Below, piece by piece: positions 42,134 to 49,960 of a stretch of 64,000 bases of DNA. Position 1 is the stretch's first letter. Each line of letters opens with the position of its first letter. Origin of the DNA: Cloacibacillus sp. An23 (GTDB taxonomy: Bacteria > Synergistota > Synergistia > Synergistales > Synergistaceae); contig NZ_NFJQ01000005.1 of assembly GCF_002159945.1 (NCBI RefSeq), forward strand, positions 62,001-126,000, given 5' to 3'. The notes under the pieces were generated by a model. It had not been told where the DNA came from. It searched no databases and saw only the letters and a list, made by a program, of their open reading frames with translations. Position numbers and translations under genes: made by a program.

Positions 42134-42173
42134 CCCTAGTTTTGTTTTACGACAGGATGGTTTCGAACTGTCG
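42134..42173 (-). promoter_or_regulatory. preQ1-I riboswitch aptamer
   Basis: The minus-strand RNA shows a six-bp stem CGACAG/CTGTCG (42168-42173 with 42150-42155) around the loop TTCGAAACCATC. An A-rich tail follows, TAAAACAAAACTAGGG. This matches the preQ1-I H-type pseudoknot, in which loop CC pairs with tail GG; the tail is nearly that of the Thermoanaerobacter aptamer. It lies upstream of queT, queF and queC, all preQ1-related. A terminator follows 85 nt downstream. Confidence 0.8.
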
Positions 42174-42216
42174 GCCAGAGTAGGGGGACGCCGCCCCCTA
42201 TTTCAGACGGTTGTCC

Positions 42217-42245
42217 ATGATAAACGATTTCCGTCCATTTTGCAA
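42217..42245 (-). promoter_or_regulatory. Promoter of the queTFC operon
   Basis: On the minus strand TTGCAA (42240-42245), a 17-bp spacer and TATCAT (42217-42222) form a good promoter. The transcript would start near 42210 and contain a GC hairpin (42181-42200) and then the riboswitch. Confidence 0.6.
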
Positions 42246-42353
42246 CGGCGGACGCGCGCGCTAATCGCCCGCCGCCGGCGCGGGCTGCGTTTTTTGCGGG
42301 ATTGCGCGCGCCGGCAAACGAGGGGACTTCGCGGCGCGCGGCGGGCCGGTTTA

Positions 42354-42362
42354 TGTTATACT
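42354..42362 (+). promoter_or_regulatory. Extended -10 promoter of the three-gene AAA operon
   Basis: TG-T-TATACT is an extended -10 element 50 bp upstream of the first gene. No clear -35 box is present, as is common for extended -10 promoters. Confidence 0.45.
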
Positions 42363-42411
42363 GAGAGTTGTTTTTATTTTTCGCGGCGGCAGCCGCAGGC
42401 GGGGAATTATT

Positions 42412-43851
42412 ATGATAGATATCACAGATTTCAGCCCGGAGACGGTGCGCGGCGGAAGCGCTCTGATGCTCGGGGGCAACGACAGGAAGGCCGCGAGCTT
42501 CCGCGCTCTCGTGGAGGCGTGGCCGCGCGCCTTCCCGGAGGACGCGCTTATCGTACTGGATCATTCCGGGCGGCTTTACGAGAGCTTTGAGGGTGATGCG
42601 GCTCTGGCGGACTTGTCGAGCGCCGGCTCCGTCGTCCCGGACCTTATCGAGCCGTTCGCGCTGAACGAGACTGCCGGAGAGTCGAGCGCGAATATCGCGA
42701 ACGCGGTGCGTCAGGCGGCGTATCAGGAGATACGCTCGCGCGACGCGAACGACAAGTTTTTCGACGACCTCGGCAAGCTCGTCACCGACCGCATGATAGT
42801 CTATATGCTCGAGACGGAGCGGAACGTGCTGCTCAATATCGCCGGCGGCGAGGTGGAGGGCGTGCTTCCAAGGCTGAACCTTTTCACTATTTTCTGCCGT
42901 CAGCACAGGTATGTGGAGTCGCTGATGACGAAAGCCGTCAGCGGCGAAAAGGACGCGCTGCCGGACAAGCGCGCGATCATGGGCGCGGAGTTCCGGCGCG
43001 GCGCGCGCACGAGGGAGTACGCGCTCGCCGAGTATATTCTCGATAAGGAGCTGCGTTTCCAGAAAAACGGCGGCCGCGAGGCCCCGGTGCCATTCGCCGA
43101 CCTGCTTTTCACCACCTCCGAGACCTCGAACACGCAGCGCTGCATCAAGATGCAGGCGGACGCGAGCACGGCCGATTTCCGCGCTCTGCTCTCCCTCGTA
43201 ACGGAAAAGGCGGCTCTGCTGAACGGGCTGCCGACGCTGAAGCTCGGAAAATTTTTCGATTCGCCGGACGGAGTGCCGCTCTTCGTCTGCTCGTGCGGGA
43301 ACGCCGCGGCGGACAGGGGCTTCGCGGCGCTGCTGACGGCGGCGGCCGGCGCGGCGGCGCAGAACGCGGGCAAACGCGCCGTGGTGTTCGTGCCGGAGCT
43401 CGACCGCTGGGGGCTCGTCAATCTGCTCGACAAGCTGCGGCAGAACTGGGACGGACTGAATTTCGTCTTCGGATACGAGAATTTTTCGCGCCTGTCGCTC
43501 GAAAGCCGCTCCGAGGAGGCGCAGCTCATCGAGACGCTTTATTCGCTGAGCGACCGCCGCGTCTGGCACGCGACGAAGGAGGAGCGGCTCAACAAAGCCT
43601 TCGCCTCCTACGTATCGGACGCCGACGTCATCTACAGGCCGGACGACCTAGACGAAGAGCTGCGAGCCGTCGAGGAGGACGGGCGCGTGCGCTACACGGC
43701 GCTCGAGGAGAGGCCGGCGGAACGCGTCCGCGAACGAATAAAGCTGCGTGCGCGGCGCGGCGCGGAAGCGAAGCTCTGGATAACGGGCGGCGCGGCAAAG
43801 AGGGAGCCGCTGACGCTCGAATCGCTGCTCGAGGAGGGGGAATCGCTGTGA
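42412..43851 (+). CDS. VirD4/TraG-like protein with degenerate Walker A, function unknown
   Basis: This 479-residue soluble protein is not assigned to a known family with certainty. Its start (SALMLGGNDRKAASF, then DALIVLDHSGRLYESF) follows the VirD4/TraG pattern of P-loop and DPKGELYE. The P-loop Gly and Ser/Thr are lost, so it probably cannot bind ATP normally. The C-terminal part (RAVVFVPELDRWGLVNLLDK, then NFVFGYENFSRL, then VWHAT) resembles the TraG/TraD C-terminal ATPase segment. No membrane helices are seen. It overlaps the AAA+ gene by 4 bp (GTGA), so the products likely act together. Confidence 0.5.
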   Translation: MIDITDFSPETVRGGSALMLGGNDRKAASFRALVEAWPRAFPEDALIVLDHSGRLYESFEGDAALADLSSAGSVVPDLIEPFALNETAGESSANIANAVRQAAYQEIRSRDANDKFFDDLGKLVTDRMIVYMLETERNVLLNIAGGEVEGVLPRLNLFTIFCRQHRYVESLMTKAVSGEKDALPDKRAIMGAEFRRGARTREYALAEYILDKELRFQKNGGREAPVPFADLLFTTSETSNTQRCIKMQADASTADFRALLSLVTEKAALLNGLPTLKLGKFFDSPDGVPLFVCSCGNAAADRGFAALLTAAAGAAAQNAGKRAVVFVPELDRWGLVNLLDKLRQNWDGLNFVFGYENFSRLSLESRSEEAQLIETLYSLSDRRVWHATKEERLNKAFASYVSDADVIYRPDDLDEELRAVEEDGRVRYTALEERPAERVRERIKLRARRGAEAKLWITGGAAKREPLTLESLLEEGESL

Positions 43852-44669
43852 GGAACGCACGGGAAAAGCTGCCGCCGCTCTGCGCAAAGTACGGACATCA
43901 GCTCGGGCGCGGAACGCGCGGCGTGGAGCAGATACTTGAGGATTTCGGCGCGCTCGACAGGATAGCGGTCGCGCTCGCCTCCGAGGAGCAGAACAATGTC
44001 GCGCTGACCGGCCCCGCCGGATGCGGCAAAACCTCCACTGTACACAAGCTCGCGGAGCTTATCGACGAGGGGCGCTACGCGCGGCTCGCGGGACGGCGCG
44101 TCGTCGTGCTCAACATCGACCTTATAAATCAGGAGAAGGAGAAGCGCGACCTGCGCTTCAAGCACATTCTCGACGAGGCTGAATATTACGGGATAATCAT
44201 CTACGTGGACGAGGCGCACAGGCTGAGCGAGAATCTCGGCCCGTCGAACCTGCTCAACACCTTGAAGCCGTACATCACGAGCGGCGGGATAAGCATGCTC
44301 ATTTCGACAACCTCCGAAGAATACAGGCAGTACATAGCGCGCGACAGGGCGATGGAGCGGCGCTTCCAGTCCATAGAGCTGAAGGAGCCGGACCACGAGA
44401 GGCTCGTCCGCATAATAGAGCGCGTCGCGCGCGTGCGCTATCCGAACACCGAGATAACGCCCGAGGCGATAGAGGAGACGACGAGGCTCGCCGCGCTCTG
44501 CTCGCCCGAACGCTGCGAGCCCGCGCGCTCGCTCGAACTGCTCCACTACGAGATTTCGGCGGCGCGCATAAGTCTGCCGCCGGACATCGACGTCGGGGCG
44601 ATCACGGCCGCGGACGTGCGCCGCGCCGCCGCGCTGAAGACCGGCGGAAATATTGTCGGGGAGATGTAA
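43848..44669 (+). CDS. Single-domain AAA+ ATPase related to ClpB/ClpA nucleotide-binding domain 1
   Basis: This 273-residue protein is one AAA+ module. Walker A is TGPAGCGKTSTVHKLAELI (near residue 47), Walker B IIIYVDEAHRLSE, sensor 1 MLISTTSEEYRQYIARD and the arginine finger region MERRFQSIEL, all close to ClpA/B NBD1. It lacks the Clp N-domain, coiled-coil middle domain and second ATPase domain. GTG 43848 follows GGAGGGGG. With an upstream VirD4-like pseudo-ATPase and a downstream helical protein it forms an operon of unknown function; remodelling of a partner complex is plausible. Confidence 0.75.
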   Translation: MRNAREKLPPLCAKYGHQLGRGTRGVEQILEDFGALDRIAVALASEEQNNVALTGPAGCGKTSTVHKLAELIDEGRYARLAGRRVVVLNIDLINQEKEKRDLRFKHILDEAEYYGIIIYVDEAHRLSENLGPSNLLNTLKPYITSGGISMLISTTSEEYRQYIARDRAMERRFQSIELKEPDHERLVRIIERVARVRYPNTEITPEAIEETTRLAALCSPERCEPARSLELLHYEISAARISLPPDIDVGAITAADVRRAAALKTGGNIVGEM

Positions 44670-44671
44670 GC

Positions 44672-45244
44672 ATGCTCAAAGCCACATTGGAACTTTGCTC
44701 CGAATACGATCTCGAGGCGCGCTCGCGCAGCGCCTCTCTCGCAAAAAAAACGCTCGAGCAGATACACCGGGAGTATCTCGAAGCGCTCTTTACGGCGGCG
44801 CGCCGCCACAGGCTCGATATATGGGACTTCGCGCAGAAGTTCATGGACTCGCCCGTGTCGCTGCGCCTGGACAGGCCGGAGACTCTGCTGACCACGGAGT
44901 CGGAGTTGCTGTTCCGCGACTTTTCGATATACTGCGTGCAGAACCATATCGAGCTCGCGACAGCGCCTGACGCGAACGCCGGGATGAACGCCTTCCGCAC
45001 CATCTCGCCGGAGGCGAAGTGGCTCGCCGCGATATATTCCGCGTGGCACGCCAAGACGGGCGAGGCGGGCCGCGAGATAGTCGAGCGCGCGCCGTCTTCG
45101 CTGCTGCGCAAGATACACAAAAAGGCCATGAAGCATCCGACGGAGGACGTGCTCGAGCTGCTGCTCGACTATTCCGCCGAGGCCGCCGAAATCTCGCCTG
45201 CCGACTGCGCGCTGCTCGAAAAGGCGCGCGCCGCCTCGGAGTAG
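44672..45244 (+). CDS. Small helical protein of the AAA operon, unknown function
   Basis: This 190-residue protein has no recognised domain. It appears mostly alpha-helical (LELCSEYDLEARSRSASLAK, KKTLEQIHREYLEALFTAAR, KKAMKHPTEDVLELLLDYSA) and has no signal peptide or membrane segment. It starts two bases after the AAA+ stop codon and ends before a strong terminator, so it is the third member of the operon. An adaptor or substrate of the ATPase is a reasonable guess only. Confidence 0.6.
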   Translation: MLKATLELCSEYDLEARSRSASLAKKTLEQIHREYLEALFTAARRHRLDIWDFAQKFMDSPVSLRLDRPETLLTTESELLFRDFSIYCVQNHIELATAPDANAGMNAFRTISPEAKWLAAIYSAWHAKTGEAGREIVERAPSSLLRKIHKKAMKHPTEDVLELLLDYSAEAAEISPADCALLEKARAASE

Positions 45245-45370
45245 GCGGCTTTACCGAGCAACGACCTCGCCGACCCACGGCGAATCTTCCGCGCGCGACG
45301 AAGCGTGCGGATGACGCGGGGCTTCCGTCAGTAATCTCGCCAAAACGGCGTAAATTTTTATAGCTCAGGC

Positions 45371-45400
45371 AAAGGCCGCCGTTCCTCCGGCGGCCTTTTT
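45371..45400 (+). terminator. Terminator of the AAA operon
   Basis: AAGGCCGCC (45372-45380) pairs with GGCGGCCTT (45390-45398) around a short loop and is followed by TTTTT. It lies only 45 bp before the GTG of the next gene. Confidence 0.8.
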
Positions 45401-45444
45401 CACGCTCCGCGAAAGAGACGGGGGCGTCGCGCGGCGTCGGCATC

Positions 45445-46716
45445 GTGCTGGTCGGCGAGTTCATGGGATGGAACTTCACCGGCGCGCTGATGGCGATATG
45501 GGCCATGTCGGTCATGTACATCGGCGTCGCTATGATGACGACGGAGATGGCCTCGATTATAGAGGAGCCGGGCGGTCAGTACGCGATGGCGAAATCAATA
45601 CTCGGCCCGCTCGCCGCGTTCAACGTCTGGCTGATAAGCGTCTTCGAATACACGATGCTCGAAGCGGCGGACGCCGTCGTCGGCGGCGACATAGTGAGCT
45701 CGCCGAACCCGGAACTCTCCCCTATGCCCTTTATCATACTCACGCTGCTCCTGCTGACGCTGATAAACTACAGGGGGATTTACGGCACGCTGACGCTGAA
45801 CTTCTTCATCACCGCCGCGGCCTTCGCGAGCGTGATGTTCCTGCTCGGCTCGACGGATTTCTTCGACCCATCGCGCTCGCTGATAAAACTCGGCGAGCTG
45901 ACCGACGGCCTGCCCTACGGGCTGCTCGGCGTATTCGCCGCGATGCAGTTCGGGATATGGTTCTTCCTCGGAATCGAGGGGACGGCTATGGCCTCGTCGG
46001 AATGCCGTAAAGTCGAGCGCGCGCTGCCTGTCGGGACGATGATAGGGCTTCTGACTCTGCTCTTCGGCGCGATGGCGACGTGGTTCGTCTGCTCCGGACT
46101 GGTCGAGGCGCATAAGCTCGGCGGCTCCGTCTACCCGCTCTACGACGCCGCCGTAGCCACGGGCAAGCCGCTCGTGATAGCCGTGCTTTTCGCCGGGACG
46201 GTGCTCGCCTGCCTCGCGAGCGCGAACGGCTGTATCAGCGACGCGAGCCACGCCTGGAGCGCGCTTGCCAAAGACACGATAATGCCTGCGTACTTCGCTG
46301 CGGAGCACCCGCGCTTCGGCTCGTACTACCGCTCGATAGTGTTCCTGCTGCCGATATCGCTGATGTTCGCCTTCACGGGGATGCTCGACCAGATAATCAC
46401 ATTCTCGATATTCTCCGCGCTGCTCGTCTACATCATAACAGCCGTTATGATGATACGATTCCGCAAAATGTACCCGCTCGGGACGATAAAGCGCGCCTAT
46501 ATATCGCCGCTGCACCCCGTTCCCGCGCTGGTCACGATAGCGCTGGCCAGCTGCGCGCTCTTCGGCATGTTCCTGACCTACGGCGTGAACATGCTCTCCG
46601 GCACGCTCTTCTACGCGCTGGCCTCGCTGTGGTTCATAAAACGCCGCCGCAGCCGCCTGGACCCCGGAATATTCGTCACGCCTTCGCTGAAAAAATGGGG
46701 GAAGCCTAGAGCGTAG
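45445..46716 (+). CDS. APC-superfamily amino-acid/amine permease with shortened N-terminus
   Basis: This 423-residue protein has about 11 to 12 helices and resembles ethanolamine/amino-acid permeases: GEFMGWNFTGALMAIWAM, TEMASIIEEPGGQYAMA, FLGIEGTAMASSECRKVERA and SANGCISDASHAWSALAKD. In relatives, GVGxVISGEYFGWNxG is preceded by 15-25 residues. Here a terminator ends at 45400 and no Shine-Dalgarno sequence precedes GTG 45445, so the N-terminus and promoter seem lost. It could be a recently damaged gene; otherwise the frame is intact. Confidence 0.65.
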   Translation: MLVGEFMGWNFTGALMAIWAMSVMYIGVAMMTTEMASIIEEPGGQYAMAKSILGPLAAFNVWLISVFEYTMLEAADAVVGGDIVSSPNPELSPMPFIILTLLLLTLINYRGIYGTLTLNFFITAAAFASVMFLLGSTDFFDPSRSLIKLGELTDGLPYGLLGVFAAMQFGIWFFLGIEGTAMASSECRKVERALPVGTMIGLLTLLFGAMATWFVCSGLVEAHKLGGSVYPLYDAAVATGKPLVIAVLFAGTVLACLASANGCISDASHAWSALAKDTIMPAYFAAEHPRFGSYYRSIVFLLPISLMFAFTGMLDQIITFSIFSALLVYIITAVMMIRFRKMYPLGTIKRAYISPLHPVPALVTIALASCALFGMFLTYGVNMLSGTLFYALASLWFIKRRRSRLDPGIFVTPSLKKWGKPRA

Positions 46717-46757
46717 CGTTCAACGCCGTATGGGACGGTCATAGAAACGTGATTACG

Positions 46758-46800
46758 AAAACCGCCCGCGTCTGAAAATCAGGAAGCTGGCGGTTTTATT
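46758..46800 (+). terminator. Terminator after the APC permease gene
   Basis: AAAACCGCC (46758-46766) pairs with GGCGGTTTT (46789-46797), followed by ATT. The region 46800-47089 after it holds no recognisable gene. Confidence 0.65.
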
Positions 46801-47089
46801 GTATGGGAAAGAGATAAGCGGTTATTTTTCGCTCGCGCGGCGCTGTGTAAAACGCGCCGCGCCGAACCGCCGGAGGTTCCATAGCCACGGCCCGGACAAA
46901 TTCCGCGCGCGACAGCTTCTCATACAACGGGCCGTCGTATTCCAATACGGCGACGCCGTGTGGCGTCTTCAACGTCGAGCAAGCGGCGCGCCGCGGAAAG
47001 GCTCAAAATAAGGTGCAGAACGCTATGGCGTATGTTCAAGAGCGGCGAGAAGAAATAGCGGTGCGGAAAGTCCCCGCATCCCGTCGTCA

Positions 47090-48055
47090 CTATTCGCTTC
47101 GCGCGAGGCGTTCCATGCGCATCTGTCCGAGGTTTTCAAAGTAGTCAAGCGTCGTGTCAAGGAAGAATTTCGCGAAGCGCGATATGTAGCGGTCTTTCCT
47201 TCTTATTATTGAAAGACGCTGCGTGATAGGCTTTGACTCGTTGTGCAGAGGGAAGACGTTTATATCAGGCTCGAGGTTGTTGTTGCTGTCCGCCAGATTC
47301 ATCCTCGTGGCGAAACAGGCCGCCTTGCGCCTGCGGCAGAGCGAAAGCCCTATCTGCGTGTTCGGGCTCGTGAGCAGGCGGCGCGGCGTCACGCCAGCGC
47401 CGTCGAAGCACTCTTTTATCCGCGTCCCCATCCTGTTGGAGAGCATACAGAACGGCAGTTCGGCGAAGTCGCCAAGCTCCGCGCCGGAGAGCGACCGCCT
47501 TTTCAGCGCGTCCGCGCCGTCGCCGTAATATTCCGCCAGCAGAGAGTCCGCGACGCAGAGATATACCTGGTCCTCCATCAGATGCCATTCGTTCAGCGCC
47601 GGATTGCGCTCCTGCGAGAGCACGACCCCGTAGTCAAGCGCACCGCTCTCGACAAGCGGTTCAAGCACCGAGGACGTGGCGCTCGTCAGCCGTATGTCCA
47701 CCTTTGGATACTTAGAGCCGAATATGCACAACACCTCCGGCAGAAAAGCGTTCAGCCGCATCTCGCTGCCGCCTATCCGCAGAGTGCCGCGCTCCTGCCG
47801 CCCCGCGTCCGAAAGCATATCTTTCAGGTTCCTCTCGTCGCGCCCCAGCTTTTCTGCAAAGCTCAGGACGTACTCGCCCGCGCTGGTCAGCCTCGTTGGC
47901 TGCGAACGCTCCACGAGCCTCGCGCCGAAATACTTCTCAAGCCTCAGCAGGTGGTTGCTCAGCGTCTGCTGCGATATGTGCAGCCGCTCCGCCGTCCTCG
48001 TTATATGGAGGTCCTTTGAAAGCTCCGCGAAATAATATAGGCTCTGAATATCCAT
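47090..48055 (-). CDS. LysR-family transcriptional regulator
   Basis: This 321-residue protein has the LysR winged helix at the N-terminus (LYYFAELSKDLHITRTAERL, HISQQTLSNHLLRLEKYFG, ARLVERSQPTRLTSAGEYVL). A two-lobed effector domain follows (GTLRIGGSEMRLNAFLPEVL, LTSATSSVLEPLVESGALDY). It is divergent from the dehydrogenase-rraA-SLC13-amidohydrolase operon, which it probably activates in response to an organic acid. No strong ribosome-binding site is seen before ATG 48055. Confidence 0.9.
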   Translation of the reverse strand: MDIQSLYYFAELSKDLHITRTAERLHISQQTLSNHLLRLEKYFGARLVERSQPTRLTSAGEYVLSFAEKLGRDERNLKDMLSDAGRQERGTLRIGGSEMRLNAFLPEVLCIFGSKYPKVDIRLTSATSSVLEPLVESGALDYGVVLSQERNPALNEWHLMEDQVYLCVADSLLAEYYGDGADALKRRSLSGAELGDFAELPFCMLSNRMGTRIKECFDGAGVTPRRLLTSPNTQIGLSLCRRRKAACFATRMNLADSNNNLEPDINVFPLHNESKPITQRLSIIRRKDRYISRFAKFFLDTTLDYFENLGQMRMERLARSE

Positions 48056-48106
48056 GAACGCTCTCTCTCACAAAAAAATTTTGTAAAAAACTCAAATTTA
48101 TACTGT

Positions 48107-48135
48107 TTGATTAAATATTATGTATATATTACTAT
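48107..48135 (+). promoter_or_regulatory. Promoter of the carboxylate-catabolism operon
   Basis: TTGATT (48107-48112), a 17-bp spacer and TACTAT (48130-48135) lie in the AT-rich gap between the LysR gene and the operon. The leader to the first gene is about 120 nt. A LysR-type binding motif (T-N11-A) could not be pinned down. Confidence 0.45.
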
Positions 48136-48261
48136 CATAGCGTTCATAAAACAAGCCGAGAGTAACAGGTTACGGAGGCCGGCCTTCCGCTCGCAGGAGC
48201 GCGGCGAGCCGCCGGCTGTACGCGGCTGCGCGCCGGACACGGCGCGGCGGGAGGAATAGAT

Positions 48262-49137
48262 ATGAAAATAGGATTTATAGGATTCGGGGAGGCCGCTTAC
48301 AACATAGCCCTCGGCCTCGCCGGAGAAGGAGTGAGCGGTATACGCGCCTTCGACTCGATGGCCGGGGACGCCGTAATGGGAAAGCTCGTCCACGCGCGCG
48401 CGGAAGAGGCGAAGGTCGAGCTGTGCGGCTCCGCCAAAGACGTGGCCGAGTGGGCCGACGTGCTTTTCGCCGCGGTTCCATCGTCATTCACGATGGACGT
48501 CTGCCGCGGGGTAAAGGGCAGCCTGCGCGCCGGGCAGATATACGCCGACGTGAGCGCTTCGACGCCGGCCATGAAGGAAGCGATATGGAACGAAATCAGC
48601 GCGACGGGCGTGCTTTTCGCCGACGCAGCGATGCTCGGCTCCCTGCCCAAGGACAAGCACCGCGTTCCCATAACGGCGAGCGGAAACGGCGCGGCTAAGT
48701 TCAAGGAGACGATGGAGCCCTACGGCATGAAAATAATGCTCGCGGGCGAACGTCCCGGCGCGGCCTCGGCGATAAAGCTCGTGCGCAGCATATTCATGAA
48801 GGGCATTGCGGCGCTGATGATAGAGATGCTGCAGGCCGCTGACGCCTACGGCGTCTCGGACGAGGTCGTCGCCTCCGTCGCGAAATCCATGGACGGCACG
48901 CCCTTCACGAGCCACCTCGACCGCCTCGTGACCGGTTCAGCACTCCACTGCGTGCGCCGCGCGGCGGAACTCAAAGGCTCGATTGCGATGCTCGAAGAGG
49001 CCGGGCTCACCTCGGAGATGAGCGCGGCGACGAAGCAGAAGCTCGAGGAACTTATACCATACGAGTTCGCCAAGCATTACGTAGAGGCCAAGCCAGCGGG
49101 CTGGCCCGAAATAATAGAAAAACTCCGCAAAAACTAA
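48262..49137 (+). CDS. NAD(P)-dependent oxidoreductase, 3-hydroxyisobutyrate dehydrogenase-like with DUF1932-type C-terminus
   Basis: This 291-residue protein starts with a Rossmann motif (GFIGFGEAAYNIALGLAGEG). It has ADVSASTPAMKEAI and the catalytic Lys in ASAIKLVRSIFMKGIAAL. The C-terminal helical part resembles the phosphogluconate dehydrogenase-like DUF1932 domain. It should oxidise a beta-hydroxy acid or reduce the corresponding keto acid. GGGAGGAATAG precedes the ATG. It is the first of four genes with RraA, a carboxylate transporter and an amidohydrolase. Confidence 0.82.
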   Translation: MKIGFIGFGEAAYNIALGLAGEGVSGIRAFDSMAGDAVMGKLVHARAEEAKVELCGSAKDVAEWADVLFAAVPSSFTMDVCRGVKGSLRAGQIYADVSASTPAMKEAIWNEISATGVLFADAAMLGSLPKDKHRVPITASGNGAAKFKETMEPYGMKIMLAGERPGAASAIKLVRSIFMKGIAALMIEMLQAADAYGVSDEVVASVAKSMDGTPFTSHLDRLVTGSALHCVRRAAELKGSIAMLEEAGLTSEMSAATKQKLEELIPYEFAKHYVEAKPAGWPEIIEKLRKN

Positions 49138-49159
49138 AATATAATTGGAGGAAAACACA

Positions 49160-49861
49160 ATGCCAGTCGGAAAGAGAATATATCTGCGCCGCGAAATGCC
49201 GGATCCCGAGATAATGAACCAGTTCAAGACGATACCGGCCTCGAACACCGCCGACGTGATGGAGAGAAACTGCGCCATGAACCCGCGCATCAGGCTCGTC
49301 AGCAGCCCGAAGGCTCAGATGATGGCCGGCCCGGCCTTCACAGTCAAAGGACGCGCGGGGGACAACCTTCTGCTCCACGCGGCGCTCAACTTCTGCAGCG
49401 AAGGCGACGTGATAGTGGTCTCCAACGAAGAGGACGACACGCGCTCGCTCATGGGCGAGATAATGATGGCGTACCTGAAATACACGAAAAAGATTGCGGG
49501 CATAGTCCTCGACGGACCGATACGCGACATCGACGAAATAGGCAAATGGGACTTCCCCGTCTACTGCACCGGCACGACCCCGGGCGGCCCGTACAAAGAA
49601 GGGCCGGGAGAGATAAACGTCCCAATCTCATGCGGCGGCGTAAGCGTAAACCCGGGCGATATAATCCTAGCCGACCCCGACGGCGTGATAGTCATCCCGC
49701 GCCGCGACGCCGCGCAGGTGCTTGAAGACGCGAAGAAATTTCAGGCCGCCGACGAAAAGAAACTCGCCGCCGCCAAAGACGGCACCGCGAACCGCGCCTG
49801 GGTCGAAAAGAGCCTCGAGGAAAAAGGATTCGAGATAATCGACGACGTGTATAGGCCGTAG
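49160..49861 (+). CDS. RraA-family aldolase/decarboxylase-like protein
   Basis: This 233-residue protein belongs to the RraA/HMG aldolase family: SNTADVMERNCAMNPRIRLV, GPAFTVKGRAGDNLLLHAAL, GIVLDGPIRDIDEI and GDIILADPDGVIVIP. DGPIRD carries the Arg and Asp that bind substrate and metal. Enzymes of this group split 4-hydroxy-4-methyl-2-oxoglutarate or decarboxylate oxaloacetate. TTGGAGG supports ATG 49160 over TTG 49145. It lies 22 bp after the dehydrogenase gene, so it likely works on the same pathway. Confidence 0.87.
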   Translation: MPVGKRIYLRREMPDPEIMNQFKTIPASNTADVMERNCAMNPRIRLVSSPKAQMMAGPAFTVKGRAGDNLLLHAALNFCSEGDVIVVSNEEDDTRSLMGEIMMAYLKYTKKIAGIVLDGPIRDIDEIGKWDFPVYCTGTTPGGPYKEGPGEINVPISCGGVSVNPGDIILADPDGVIVIPRRDAAQVLEDAKKFQAADEKKLAAAKDGTANRAWVEKSLEEKGFEIIDDVYRP

Positions 49862-49960
49862 GCTGAGAAGCCCGAGCCGCCGCGTTCATTTCAGACGGCG
49901 CGGGCACGAGGCGAAACGAACTTTTTCAACAGAACTGGGCGATAAATGGAGGGCACAAAT

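Noticed and set aside
42150-42173. tRNA T-arm-like sequence GGTTTCGAAC
   Set aside because: There is no cloverleaf around it, and on the other strand it is the stem and loop of the preQ1-I aptamer.
42136-43569. Minus-strand open frame of 477 codons opposite the VirD4-like gene
   Set aside because: Shadow frame; the preQ1 riboswitch and promoter lie inside its end and the plus-strand gene has normal codon use and operon context.
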